The notes: generated by a model from the sequence alone, not told the origin. A stretch of 64,000 bases of DNA from Rossellomorea sp. y25 (GCF_038049935.1 NZ_CP145886.1:1434501-1498500); one strand, 5' to 3'; shown: positions 27,510-35,998, counted from the first letter of the stretch. Made by a program: numbers and translations.

Positions 27510-28916
27510 CTATTTTATTTCGTGGTAGCGATCTAATGCCCGATCCCTGGCGGCTTTATGGTCCACGATTGGATAGGGGTAATCTTCCCCCAGGATGACC
27601 CCGGCCCCTTCCAGAATCTCCACGGAAGCTTCTGAAGGTTTGTGGATATGTTTACTGGGAACATCTTTTAATTCAGGAACCCACATCCGGATATAAGTGC
27701 CTTCTTTATCGAATTTTTCACTTTGGAGGGTTGGATTGAAAATGCGGAAGTAGGGGGCTGAATCAAAGCCGGAGCCTGCAACCCACTGCCACCCCATTGA
27801 ATTATTGGCGAGGTCTGCATCGATGAGTGTATTCGAAAACCACCTTGCGCCTTCTTGCCAAGGAATCAGTAAATGCTTGGTCAGGAACGATGCGACGATC
27901 ATTCTGACACGGTTGTGCATGAACCCCGTTGCCCATAATTCTCTCATTCCTGCATCAACGATTGGATAGCCTGTCTCTCCTCTTGTCCATCTATTCCAAT
28001 ACTCCTTTTCCTTCTTCCATCGGAATTTCTTGAACTTCTCATTTACTGGCCGTGTGGTGGACTCAGGAAACTGAAGGAGGACGGAGTAGGAGAATTCTCT
28101 CCAAATCAATTGTTTAATGAACGGCTCCACTTGTGTACCTCCCATTTCAAGGAGTGAATGATACAAGCTTCTCACAGAAATGACACCAAGAGCTAAGTAT
28201 GGGGATAAAGTGGAATGATGTCCTTCTGCAGGCATGTCTCTTCTTTCTGCATAGTCCTCGATGCTTTTTTGAACGAATGAATGATACCTTTTAATAGCAG
28301 CTTCTTCGCCGGGGTCCCAAATGCTTTCCATGATGTGAAACCAGGGTATAGAGGGTTTTAGACTTAAATCGATAAGTGATAGACCCTCGGCACCGAGCCT
28401 AGGGACCTCTAGTTTCTTAACAGGTAAGAGGGGTTTCGGGATTTCTTCCTTCCTTAATGATTTATAAAATGCCGAGTACACTTTATAAGGGGTGCCGTCC
28501 TCCTTTTTGACCTTCCAAGGCGGGAGGAGAAGTGTACCTTCAAATGTTTGAACATCTATTCCTTGTGAGGACAAAGAACGGGCTAATGTGAGATCCCGTT
28601 CATACACCTTTGGATCATATACCCGATTCCAGTAAACTGCTTGTGCATCGGTTTTCTTAACCCACTGAGGGAGAACATTTTCTACTTTTCCTCTATCCAT
28701 CCATAGTCTTCCGTTAATCGTTTGAAGAGATGTTTGAAAGGCTTCTAAATTTTGATGCAGCCACCACTTCTTGGCTTCTCCGGTTGAAGCAGGAGAAGTT
28801 TCCTCATCCAAGATATAGAGAGGAATCACTTTTCCTTCTTGAGAAGCTTTGTAGAGAGCTGGGTGATCGTGAAGGCGAAGGTCTTGCCTAATAAGGACAA
28901 TGATGCTTTTTGTCAT
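27510..28916 (-). CDS. phr: Deoxyribodipyrimidine photolyase (CPD class I)
   Basis: 468 aa, normal length. N-terminal alpha/beta domain (~1-130) for the antenna chromophore (VLIRQDLRLHDHPAL) and C-terminal FAD domain (~200-468) with LIWREFSYSVL, YPIVDAGMRELWATGFMHNR and ADLANNSMGWQWVAGSG, the FAD/CPD pocket with its conserved Trp residues. Repairs UV pyrimidine dimers with light in vegetative cells. Together with splB two kb away the locus carries two dedicated UV-repair enzymes. Start ATG 28916 with GGAGGG upstream. Confidence 0.95.
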   Translation of the reverse strand: MTKSIIVLIRQDLRLHDHPALYKASQEGKVIPLYILDEETSPASTGEAKKWWLHQNLEAFQTSLQTINGRLWMDRGKVENVLPQWVKKTDAQAVYWNRVYDPKVYERDLTLARSLSSQGIDVQTFEGTLLLPPWKVKKEDGTPYKVYSAFYKSLRKEEIPKPLLPVKKLEVPRLGAEGLSLIDLSLKPSIPWFHIMESIWDPGEEAAIKRYHSFVQKSIEDYAERRDMPAEGHHSTLSPYLALGVISVRSLYHSLLEMGGTQVEPFIKQLIWREFSYSVLLQFPESTTRPVNEKFKKFRWKKEKEYWNRWTRGETGYPIVDAGMRELWATGFMHNRVRMIVASFLTKHLLIPWQEGARWFSNTLIDADLANNSMGWQWVAGSGFDSAPYFRIFNPTLQSEKFDKEGTYIRMWVPELKDVPSKHIHKPSEASVEILEGAGVILGEDYPYPIVDHKAARDRALDRYHEIK

Positions 28917-29030
28917 GATTTTCCCTCCGTTGATTCGAATGCGTCTATTCTTAATCTAAAGTATAGTAAAATGGACAGAGTGATACAAAAATCAATGGGT
29001 TCAATCAAATATGTTTTAATAATTTTGAGA

Positions 29031-29050
29031 TTAGTGTAATATTACACTAA
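29031..29050. promoter_or_regulatory. 20-bp perfect palindrome, likely operator of the XRE gene
   Basis: TTAGTGTAATATTACACTAA reads the same on both strands and lies 23 bases before the XRE regulator's start, covering a possible -10 (TAATAT). A dimeric regulator, probably the product itself, would bind here. Confidence 0.7.
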
Positions 29051-29072
29051 AACGGAAATAAGGTGTGAATCG

Positions 29073-29525
29073 ATGACAAAAGAAGAAATCGTTTTAATCA
29101 TTTCAGATAAATTAAGGCTAATACGCACAGAAGCAGGGTATACACAGGACAAGATGGCGAACATCATCGGATTATCCAAAAAAACCCTTGTCCAAATAGA
29201 AAAAGGCAGAGTCATGGCCAGCTGGACCGCGGTCATTGCCGTCTGTGCATTGTTTAAAGATAGTGAAACCTTAACCACGAGTCTTGGGGGGGAACCTCTT
29301 GAAATCATAGAGACAATTGCTCGGGAAGGGATTGATTACCGGAAGGAAAAGACGTTAGGCGGGAAGGTCTGGTGGAAGGATTTGAAGAAGGATGATGAAT
29401 ACATACTTCAACAGAACCTTTTCAGTAAGCACTATCGAATATTAGATTTTGATGACTACCGAATTTATAGCAGCTTTGATGAAGAAAATGCCCATAAACG
29501 TTTTGATGAGTTAACAGGTGAGTAA
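29073..29525 (+). CDS. XRE-family helix-turn-helix regulator
   Basis: 150 aa. Residues ~10-65 are a Cro/CI helix-turn-helix (LRLIRTEAGYTQDKMANIIGLSKKTLVQIEKG). The C-terminal ~70 residues (GGKVWWKDLKKDDEYILQQN...YRIYSSFDEENAHKRFDELTG) are a family-specific tail without recognised ligand site. Start ATG 29073 after AAGGTG. The perfect palindrome upstream suggests autoregulation. The divergent neighbour is photolyase; whether it also controls that gene is unknown. Confidence 0.85.
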   Translation: MTKEEIVLIISDKLRLIRTEAGYTQDKMANIIGLSKKTLVQIEKGRVMASWTAVIAVCALFKDSETLTTSLGGEPLEIIETIAREGIDYRKEKTLGGKVWWKDLKKDDEYILQQNLFSKHYRILDFDDYRIYSSFDEENAHKRFDELTGE

Positions 29526-29570
29526 AGAAAGGGAGGGACGGACCTTGCAAGGTCCGTCCCTCCCTTTCTG
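29525..29570. terminator. Strong bidirectional terminator
   Basis: AAAGGGAGGGACGGACC / GGTCCGTCCCTCCCTTT, 17-bp perfect stem between XRE and usp genes. Confidence 0.92.
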
Positions 29571-29580
29571 ATATTTAATT

Positions 29581-30105
29581 TTATTTTACAACCAATACAC
29601 TGGATTCACAGTTTTGAGTGACTTTTTCACTGACGCTTCCGAGTACCCATTTTTTCATACCGGACTTACCGCTGCTTCCGACCACTACCAGGTCTGCCTG
29701 GATTTCTTTGGCATATTCACATATGCGTTTTGCTTCTGAACCGGATAGGTGAATATAGTTTGCTTCAATCCCGTAAGGAGAAAGTTTTTCCTTTGCATTT
29801 TTTAAAAAGTGATGTGTAGAGGAGGGGGTCTTGATTTCATGACGTTCTTCCTCCGTCGAATGAGTTTTGTTGTCCGGTGAAACCGATAAATTCCCCATAT
29901 AATTATTATCAAACCCTGGTGATGTATCTGCCAGTGCATGGGTGGGAGTATAGTTATCATGGGTTTGATTGGCTATCTTTTCATCTGATATATGGAGTAC
30001 GGTTAATTTTGTATCTATAGAACCTTTTATTAATTTCTGCACTTCATCCAATGCTTTCTTGCTTCCATCTGTTTCATCGTAGGCTAACAAAATATGTCTA
30101 TACAT
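29581..30105 (-). CDS. Universal stress protein (UspA family)
   Basis: 174 aa from ATG 30105 (GAGGTGA seven bases upstream; longer frame has no ribosome site). Starts MYRHILLAYDETDGSKKAL and ends with the ATP-binding motif VVGSSGKSGMKKWVLGSVS. A ~40-residue Ser/Asn/His-rich insert (~50-95; NYTPTHALADTSPGFDNNYM) interrupts the usual 140-residue domain. ATP-binding stress protein of unknown target. Confidence 0.9.
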   Translation of the reverse strand: MYRHILLAYDETDGSKKALDEVQKLIKGSIDTKLTVLHISDEKIANQTHDNYTPTHALADTSPGFDNNYMGNLSVSPDNKTHSTEEERHEIKTPSSTHHFLKNAKEKLSPYGIEANYIHLSGSEAKRICEYAKEIQADLVVVGSSGKSGMKKWVLGSVSEKVTQNCESSVLVVK

Positions 30106-30244
30106 TAAAATCACCTCAATATTGGGATATCTACTATTTACCCCAATATATGAATTATAATCTTTTTCAGGAAAATCCCTCATAAATCGAGACAATCACA
30201 CGAAATATTATGGTAAATTATTTCTACTAAGGAGAGAAAAGGAT

Positions 30245-30535
30245 ATGGATAAAATGCATCCAATCATCAGAAAGTGTATTGAACACTTAACGAAAATCAA
30301 TACTGATGAGAAAACACGGCAAATCGTGTATATGTATTTGAAATCTCTTCAAACTTTAAATGAAGAAGAATCCCATGGAAACTACGATCCAACCATTCGA
30401 AAATGTATTCAGCATTTAAAGGTATTAAACGCTGATGATCAAACCTGTCAGGTTGTATTTACCTATATGAAAGCTATTCAGGAAAACGGTGAATGGAATG
30501 CAGAATATATAGGTGCAGATTCAACATTGGCTTAA
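30245..30535 (+). CDS. Small protein made of two tandem helical repeats
   Basis: 96 aa with an internal duplication: residues ~5-36 (HPIIRKCIEHLTKINTDEKT) and ~48-79 (DPTIRKCIQHLKVLNADDQT) align at about 60 % identity, each with the same Cys and an acidic turn. Probably a helical bundle. AAGGAGAG upstream of ATG 30245. I do not recognise the family. It lies divergently from the stress protein. Confidence 0.75.
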   Translation: MDKMHPIIRKCIEHLTKINTDEKTRQIVYMYLKSLQTLNEEESHGNYDPTIRKCIQHLKVLNADDQTCQVVFTYMKAIQENGEWNAEYIGADSTLA

Positions 30536-30542
30536 TAACAAA

Positions 30543-30587
30543 AAGAAAGAGCAGAACGGAGGAAGATCCTTTCTGCTCTTTCTATTT
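30543..30587 (+). terminator. Intrinsic terminator
   Basis: GAAAGAGCAGAA / TTCTGCTCTTTC stem with T-rich tail. Confidence 0.88.
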
Positions 30588-30638
30588 GATTAAAATTCAT
30601 ATAATAGCAGGAATAATGTTCAGTTTGAATGGTTCTGA

Positions 30639-30707
30639 TTACAGCATGCTGATAATCCAACCAATGACAACAATTGCTCCAACGACCATTAAGATTGTAC
30701 GTATCAT
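30639..30707 (-). CDS. 22-aa membrane micro-protein
   Basis: MIRTILMVVGAIVVIGWIISML, a single transmembrane helix with one positive residue at the N-terminus. The ATG at 30707 has AGGTGA seven bases upstream, and the segment ATTAAAATCACCTC spanning start and ribosome site is identical to that of the stress-protein gene at 30105. Resembles the many one-helix micro-proteins of Bacillus; function unknown. Too short for ordinary ORF callers. Confidence 0.55.
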   Translation of the reverse strand: MIRTILMVVGAIVVIGWIISML

Positions 30708-30780
30708 TAAAATCACCTCGACTTATCGTATCAATGAAATATGCTTTGTATTTCTAACCGGTTAATGTAAAGTTACCCTG

Positions 30781-32838
30781 TTAACGAATAGTTAAAACCT
30801 TCTCCACATTATTATTTAGCCAGGCTACTCCTTCAGGCGTTATTTCTGTTCCAATTCTCCCTCTCTGGATACATACATAGCCTAAATCCTGGAGTTCGTT
30901 TAGTCTTGTCCTAATTTGTTGAACGGATAGAGGAGTGGAGCTTCGTTGCAGGCAAGAATAAATCTTTTGTCTGCTGGCTCGTTTTCCTTCTTCGAAAAAT
31001 TCAACTAAAGCGGAAAGGATATTTACATACTCTCCTGATTTTGACATGGTGATGGCCGGAGGAGATAGGTTATCCTTAGTATGCACTTTACCTTTAAAAT
31101 TATTATCATTTTTCGGTAATTGATGTACCGTTAGACGATTTTGTTCTGCAACGGTGATCATGTAAAGCAGCGTATTTTTAAGTTCGCGTATATTCCCACT
31201 CCATGGTGCTTTCTTCAATGCATCTAATACAGCCACGTCGATTGTAGAGATTTTGCTTTGTTCCATTCGGAGGAAATTCTCAATGAGGAGGGGGATATCT
31301 TCGCTGCGATCCTGCAGACTTGGCAGCTGCAAAGATAGAACTTTCAGACGGTGATAGAGATCTTCACGAAACGTTCCTTCAATTATTAAGGCTTGGAGAT
31401 CCCTGTTCGTTGCAGCAATGATCCTGACATCAACAGGGATGTTTTTGTTTCCTCCGATCCGTCTGATTTCCATTTCCTGAAGAACCCTCAGGAGTCTGGC
31501 TTGAAGCTTTAGGCTAATATCACCGATCTCATCAAGAAACAAGGTCCCGCCATCAGCTTGTTCAAACAATCCTTTTTTACCTCCTTTTTTTGCGCCTGTG
31601 AATGCTCCGTCCTCATAGCCGAATAATTCACTTTCTAATAGATCCTCGGGCAGGGCGCTGCAGTTAACGGCAAGATACGGACTGTTTTTTCGGGAAGAAT
31701 CATTGTGCATAGCGCTTGAAAACAACTCTTTCCCTGTGCCTGTTTCCCCATAGATTAGAACCGGGAGCTCACTTTGAGCGAGTTTTTTGGCAATCATTTT
31801 TGTTTCATTAATGATTGCGCTGTTACCCAGTATGCTATCAAATGTATATTTCGCAATATACCCTCTTCGCTGAAGCTCCCGTTTACGGACCTTTTCCATC
31901 TCAATGGTCTCTTCCATATCTTTAAACGTTGCAACGATGACTCCTTCTGCCTTCAAACGGAAACGATAGACCATTACATTCTGCTGACGGAGAGTGAAAT
32001 ATTGTTGATCTTCATCCTGTTGCGATGTCAAAAAGTGATTGAGCTCGATATTCTTGAACACCCTGTTTAGTTTTTTTCCTTTCGCATGGGCAGCTGTAAT
32101 CCCGACCATTCGTTCAAGCACTTCATTGAATACGGTAATTTCTCCGTCTTCCTGAAAGGCGAGGATACCATCATTTACACCATCCACTACTTTATTTAAA
32201 AATTTATTTAACGTTTTTGCCCGTCGATTGATGGCGCCCAGTTTTTGACTGAGCTCGATGATCTTTCTCGTATAGCGGTCGGTAATATCAAAGGTTAACT
32301 GCTCTGACAACTGAAAGTGGTAGATGATTTTCATAATGGTATTCAAATCGATCAGTCTTACACCGATATCGATTTTGCTGGGAATGGAAGGTGGTATGCT
32401 TGCCGTTTCCCCTGGTGAGATGGCAATATCAATTTGTCTAGGGTAGTCTCCGGTTGGGGAGTATGGAATGTAATCGACGTGATCTATTCCTAATCGTTTC
32501 AATGTAGAGACAGCTTCTTGAGCCGTCTCGATAAAGTCATTCACATATAAAATCTTTTTTCCCGGAGGTAACTCGAAAATACGATCTATGTATTCATAAT
32601 TGACGGTGCGGCGAGCTTTAATGATGGTGCATGAATCGAAATCGATATATTCTTTCACTTCTGGTGCGATGAGCGCAGAAGAATAAACAATCAATTTATT
32701 GGTGAAATACGTAGGAATTCCTTCATCACAAGCATAACTCGTAATATTGATCAGTTCTCCAAAAACGGATTGTAATTGTTGCTTAAGAGCTCTTTCTGTT
32801 TCCTTTGTTCCAGCTAATAGAATTAATTCATGTTTCAT
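30781..32838 (-). CDS. Sigma-54-dependent activator with PAS and winged-helix domains
   Basis: 685 aa. Residues 1-190: uncharacterised sensory region (with PYSPTGDYPRQIDIAISPGE); ~205-320: PAS domain; ~330-570: AAA+ sigma-54 interaction domain with Walker A GETGTGKE (364-371), the sigma-54 contact loop GAFTGA (411-416) and Walker B LFLDE (433-437). The C-terminus (~600-685) is not a Fis-type helix-turn-helix but looks like a winged helix (SVQQIRTRLNELQDLGYVCIQRG...ITPEGVAWL). Divergent from the permease-iadA operon that carries a perfect -24/-12 promoter, which it surely activates. Inducer probably a peptide or amino acid (inference). Confidence 0.9.
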   Translation of the reverse strand: MKHELILLAGTKETERALKQQLQSVFGELINITSYACDEGIPTYFTNKLIVYSSALIAPEVKEYIDFDSCTIIKARRTVNYEYIDRIFELPPGKKILYVNDFIETAQEAVSTLKRLGIDHVDYIPYSPTGDYPRQIDIAISPGETASIPPSIPSKIDIGVRLIDLNTIMKIIYHFQLSEQLTFDITDRYTRKIIELSQKLGAINRRAKTLNKFLNKVVDGVNDGILAFQEDGEITVFNEVLERMVGITAAHAKGKKLNRVFKNIELNHFLTSQQDEDQQYFTLRQQNVMVYRFRLKAEGVIVATFKDMEETIEMEKVRKRELQRRGYIAKYTFDSILGNSAIINETKMIAKKLAQSELPVLIYGETGTGKELFSSAMHNDSSRKNSPYLAVNCSALPEDLLESELFGYEDGAFTGAKKGGKKGLFEQADGGTLFLDEIGDISLKLQARLLRVLQEMEIRRIGGNKNIPVDVRIIAATNRDLQALIIEGTFREDLYHRLKVLSLQLPSLQDRSEDIPLLIENFLRMEQSKISTIDVAVLDALKKAPWSGNIRELKNTLLYMITVAEQNRLTVHQLPKNDNNFKGKVHTKDNLSPPAITMSKSGEYVNILSALVEFFEEGKRASRQKIYSCLQRSSTPLSVQQIRTRLNELQDLGYVCIQRGRIGTEITPEGVAWLNNNVEKVLTIR

Positions 32839-32853
32839 ACGTCTCCCCCTTAT

Positions 32854-32913
32854 GGTTTAATTGGTTGATAAGTGTTTTATTGGTTAAGTATATTTTAACC
32901 GATAATAACCATT
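32854..32913 (+). promoter_or_regulatory. Enhancer (upstream activating sequence) for the sigma-54 operon
   Basis: Several ATTGGTTa-type half sites: ATTGGTT at 32860 and 32879, inverted copies AACCGAT (32897) and AACCAT (32908), and the inverted repeat GGTTAA-7-TTAACC (32882-32900). Placed 40-100 bases before the -24 element and next to the activator gene. Confidence 0.65.
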
Positions 32914-32951
32914 AGTGCACCCAAAGTTTGTATTTTCAGATAATTATAGAT

Positions 32952-32967
32952 TGGCACGGAACTTGCA
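32952..32967 (+). promoter_or_regulatory. Sigma-54 (SigL) -24/-12 promoter
   Basis: TTGGCACGGAACTTGCA: GG at 32953 and GC at 32965 are exactly 12 bases apart and match TGGCAC-N5-TTGCA perfectly. About 46 bases upstream of the permease start. Confidence 0.93.
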
Positions 32968-33012
32968 TGTACATATGTGAAACAAATCATACTGTCAAAC
33001 GGGGGGAAAGAA

Positions 33013-34515
33013 ATGGAGAAAGAACAAAAAGCCTGGAAGGTGCCGCATACATTTATTATTGTTTTTTTCGTTGTACTGGCAGCTGCAATTTTAACGTATG
33101 TCGTACCAAAGGGGCAATTCACGACAGAAGAAATCACATTTATGCAGGATGGAGAAGAACAAACCAAAACGGTATTAAATCCTGATTCGTTCAGTTATTT
33201 AAAGGATGATGATGGGAATCTAATTAGAGAAGGAACCAGTCTTTTCGAGCCGGGTGGCGGAATTGGATTCCTTAATTATGTATTTGAAGGTCTTGTATCA
33301 GGGGATAAATGGGGGTCGGCTGTAGGTGTTGTGGCCTTTATCTTAATCATTGGTGGTGCCTTTGGCATCATTATGAAGACAAGGGCCATTGAGGAAGGGA
33401 TCCTAAAGGTCATTGAGAGGACGAAAGGAAAGGAATCTCTCATCATCCCAATTATGTTCTTCTTGTTCTCATTAGGGGGAGCCGTGTTCGGGATGGGGGA
33501 AGAGGCCATTGCCTTTGCCATGATACTCGTTCCAATCATGATTGCGATTGGGTATGATGCCATCACTGGAATCATGATCACTTACGTGGCGACTCAAATC
33601 GGTTTCGCCACTTCATGGATGAATCCATTCGGAGTGGCTATCGCACAAGGTGTTTCAGGTGTACCGGTTCTTTCGGGATCAGGTTTCCGTATTGTGATGT
33701 GGATTGTCTTTACACTTGTGGGGATCATTTACACATGGAGATATGCTGTAGCGATTCGAAAGGAACCTAAACGGAGTCTTTCTTACGCTTCTGATGAATA
33801 CTTCCGTAAAGAAGGCAGAGTACAAGACCTAAATACGAAATTTACTTTGGGTCATTCACTTGTCATATTAACGGTTGCAGTAGGTATTGCTTGGATCATT
33901 TGGGGAGTAGTGGAACACGCTTACTATATTCCGGAGATTGCGAGCCAATTCTTTACGATTGGATTAGTAGCAGGAATCATTGGCGTTCTGTTTAAATTGA
34001 ATGGAATGTCATGGGATGATATAGCAGATGGATTCATCGACGGGGCGAAGGATTTATTGCCGGCTGCCTTAGTTGTAGGTATGGCAAAAGGAATCGTCAT
34101 TATCCTTGGTGGAGATTCACCTGACGCACCATCTGTATTAAATACGATGTTATATGGAGCAGGGCAAGTGGTTGGGGATTTCCCTGAAGCCATTTCTGCC
34201 TGGTGTATGTATTTATTCCAGTCTGTATTCAATTTCTTTGTTGTATCTGGTTCCGGTCAAGCCGCTTTAACAATGCCTTTAATGGCTCCACTTGCAGATA
34301 TTGCCGGAGTCTCTCGTCAAGTAGCGGTCCTTGCCTTCCAATTAGGAGATGGATTAACCAATATTCTTGTGCCGACCTCTGCTGCCTTACTTGGTACACT
34401 TGGAGCAGCCCGTGTCGATTGGGGAATATGGGCGAAATTTATTACTAAATTCATGCTGATTCTATTCGTTCTTTCATCGATCTTTGTGATAACGGCAACA
34501 TTCATCGGTTTCTGA
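33013..34515 (+). CDS. YfcC-family membrane transporter
   Basis: About 500 aa from ATG 33013 (GGGGGGAAAG upstream; an earlier GTG at 32977 is nearly at the expected transcription start). Twelve or so membrane segments of the DcuC/YfcC/AbgT superfamily; motifs GGAFGIIMKTRAIEEGI, FGMGEEAIAFAMILVPIMIA, GSGQAALTMPLMAPLAD and ILVPTSAALLGTLGAARVDWG. These transport amino acids or peptides. Being first in a sigma-54 operon with isoaspartyl dipeptidase, it probably imports isoaspartyl or related dipeptides. Confidence 0.88.
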   Translation: MEKEQKAWKVPHTFIIVFFVVLAAAILTYVVPKGQFTTEEITFMQDGEEQTKTVLNPDSFSYLKDDDGNLIREGTSLFEPGGGIGFLNYVFEGLVSGDKWGSAVGVVAFILIIGGAFGIIMKTRAIEEGILKVIERTKGKESLIIPIMFFLFSLGGAVFGMGEEAIAFAMILVPIMIAIGYDAITGIMITYVATQIGFATSWMNPFGVAIAQGVSGVPVLSGSGFRIVMWIVFTLVGIIYTWRYAVAIRKEPKRSLSYASDEYFRKEGRVQDLNTKFTLGHSLVILTVAVGIAWIIWGVVEHAYYIPEIASQFFTIGLVAGIIGVLFKLNGMSWDDIADGFIDGAKDLLPAALVVGMAKGIVIILGGDSPDAPSVLNTMLYGAGQVVGDFPEAISAWCMYLFQSVFNFFVVSGSGQAALTMPLMAPLADIAGVSRQVAVLAFQLGDGLTNILVPTSAALLGTLGAARVDWGIWAKFITKFMLILFVLSSIFVITATFIGF

Positions 34516-34527
34516 TTTGATTTATAG

Positions 34528-34555
34528 TGCCGAACCTTTATCGAAAGGTTCGGTA
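34528..34555 (+). other. Intercistronic hairpin between the permease gene and iadA
   Basis: TGCCGAACCTTT-ATCG-AAAGGTTCGGTA, 12-bp stem with no T run, so more likely an mRNA-stabilising or processing hairpin than a terminator. Confidence 0.65.
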
Positions 34556-34591
34556 CGATTGTATGAATAAGAAATGAAGGGAGCAAACATC

Positions 34592-35764
34592 ATGCTGACA
34601 TTAATTCAAAACGGAGAAGTTTATGCTCCAGAATATTTAGGGAAAAAGGATATATTAATAGTAGATAATAAAATAGGTTTTATTGAAGATAAGATTGAAC
34701 CTCCTCATCAATTTGTGGATATAAAGATTGTGGATGCAACTGGAAAGTATGTTGTACCTGGATTCATAGACTCACACGTACATATTATGGGTGGAGGCGG
34801 CGAGGGCAGCTTTCGTACAAGAACACCGGAAATTCAACTGACTCAGGCCACGCTTGCCGGTATCACGACGCTTGTTGGTGTGATAGGAACAGATGGAACG
34901 ACAAGAACGATGGCGAGCCTTGTAGCGAAAGCAAAGGGTCTTGAAGAAGAGGGAATTACCTGCTACGCGCAAACCGGTTCTTATCAAGTACCATTAAAAA
35001 CGCTTACTGGAAAAATTGAAGACGATATTATTTTAGTAGACCGCATCATAGGAGTAGGCGAAGTGGCAATTGCTGACCACCGCTCATCTCAACCCACGGT
35101 AAATGAATTAACGAAAATTGCTTCTGCTGCCCGAATTGGCGGCATGCTGTCAGGCAAATCGGGAATTGTCAATGTTCATGTAGGAGATAGTCATGACCAT
35201 TTAAAGCTTCTAGAGGAAATAGTCGACACAACGGATATTCCGATTAAACAATTCTATCCAACTCATATTAATCGAAATGCCCATCTATTTGAAGCAGGGA
35301 TTCAATATGCTCAAAGGGGTGGTTATGTAGACTTTACGACCAGTACGATTCCACAATTTCTCGAAGATGGCGAAGTGAAATGCAGTAAAGCGCTAAAACG
35401 CATGCTGGATGCAGGTGTGCCAGTTGAACAAATCACATACACCTCGGATGGACAAGCAAGCCTGCCTAATTTTGATGGGGACGGCGAGCTGATAGGATTA
35501 CAGATTGGCCAGGTTTCCAGTTTATACTGTGAAGTGAAAGACGCTGTTCTGGAAGAAGGGATTCCTTTGGAAACAGCCATTAAAGTCATTACATCAAATC
35601 CTGCCAAAATCCTGAAATTAAAGCAAAAAGGTCACGTTGAGGCTGAAAAAGACGCTGATCTGGTGCTGTTGGATAAAAATACACTTGAAGTAAACACGGT
35701 GTTTGCCAAGGGGAAGTTGATGGTAGAGAACGGGGAAGCAATAGTGAAGGGCACGTTTGAATAA
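34592..35764 (+). CDS. iadA: Isoaspartyl dipeptidase
   Basis: 390 aa from ATG 34592 (GAAGGGA eight bases upstream), the same length as E. coli IadA. Amidohydrolase with metal ligands in DSHVHIMGGGGEGS, substrate loop TLVGVIGTDGTTR, HVGDSHDHL, PTHINRN and the active-site Asp in YTSDGQAS. It cleaves beta-aspartyl dipeptides from aged proteins. Where E. coli has the carbamylated bridging lysine (just before AISDHRS) this protein has Glu in GEVAIADHRSS, judged from memory of the E. coli sequence. Second gene of the sigma-54 operon. Confidence 0.92.
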   Translation: MLTLIQNGEVYAPEYLGKKDILIVDNKIGFIEDKIEPPHQFVDIKIVDATGKYVVPGFIDSHVHIMGGGGEGSFRTRTPEIQLTQATLAGITTLVGVIGTDGTTRTMASLVAKAKGLEEEGITCYAQTGSYQVPLKTLTGKIEDDIILVDRIIGVGEVAIADHRSSQPTVNELTKIASAARIGGMLSGKSGIVNVHVGDSHDHLKLLEEIVDTTDIPIKQFYPTHINRNAHLFEAGIQYAQRGGYVDFTTSTIPQFLEDGEVKCSKALKRMLDAGVPVEQITYTSDGQASLPNFDGDGELIGLQIGQVSSLYCEVKDAVLEEGIPLETAIKVITSNPAKILKLKQKGHVEAEKDADLVLLDKNTLEVNTVFAKGKLMVENGEAIVKGTFE

Positions 35765-35776
35765 TTGTTTGGTTTT

Positions 35777-35815
35777 AAATAGCTTGGAGCCGTGGGGCTC
35801 TGGGCTATTTTTTTT
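35777..35815 (+). terminator. Terminator of the iadA operon
   Basis: AAATAGCTTGGAGCC / GGCTCTGGGCTATTT stem and eight T. Confidence 0.85.
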
Positions 35816-35910
35816 GTGTATGTATGGATTGAATACGTGGCGATTTAGTGTGCTGGTTTGGCCAATAGATGGTAAAGTGGCAGGGTATTGTTGGTTGAAC
35901 TCAGAGAGAG

Positions 35911-35998
35911 GTTCACAATTTGGCACAACAAATACCAAAAGTGGCTCAATAAACAACAAAACTGGCACAACAACCCCCGATTTTGGCACAAGTGGGTT
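35911..35998. repeat. 21-bp-period tandem repeat, copy B
   Basis: Four units on TGGCACAACAAA with TGG at 35921, 35942, 35963 and 35984, exactly 21 bases apart. Units correspond in order to copy A at 3776 (unit 2 of both is AAAGTGG, unit 3 CTGGCACAACAA). Minus-strand translation again gives VVPxxxx heptads ending VPNCEP. The rest of the 415-base gap 35765-36179 holds the iadA terminator and nothing else recognisable. Confidence 0.85.
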
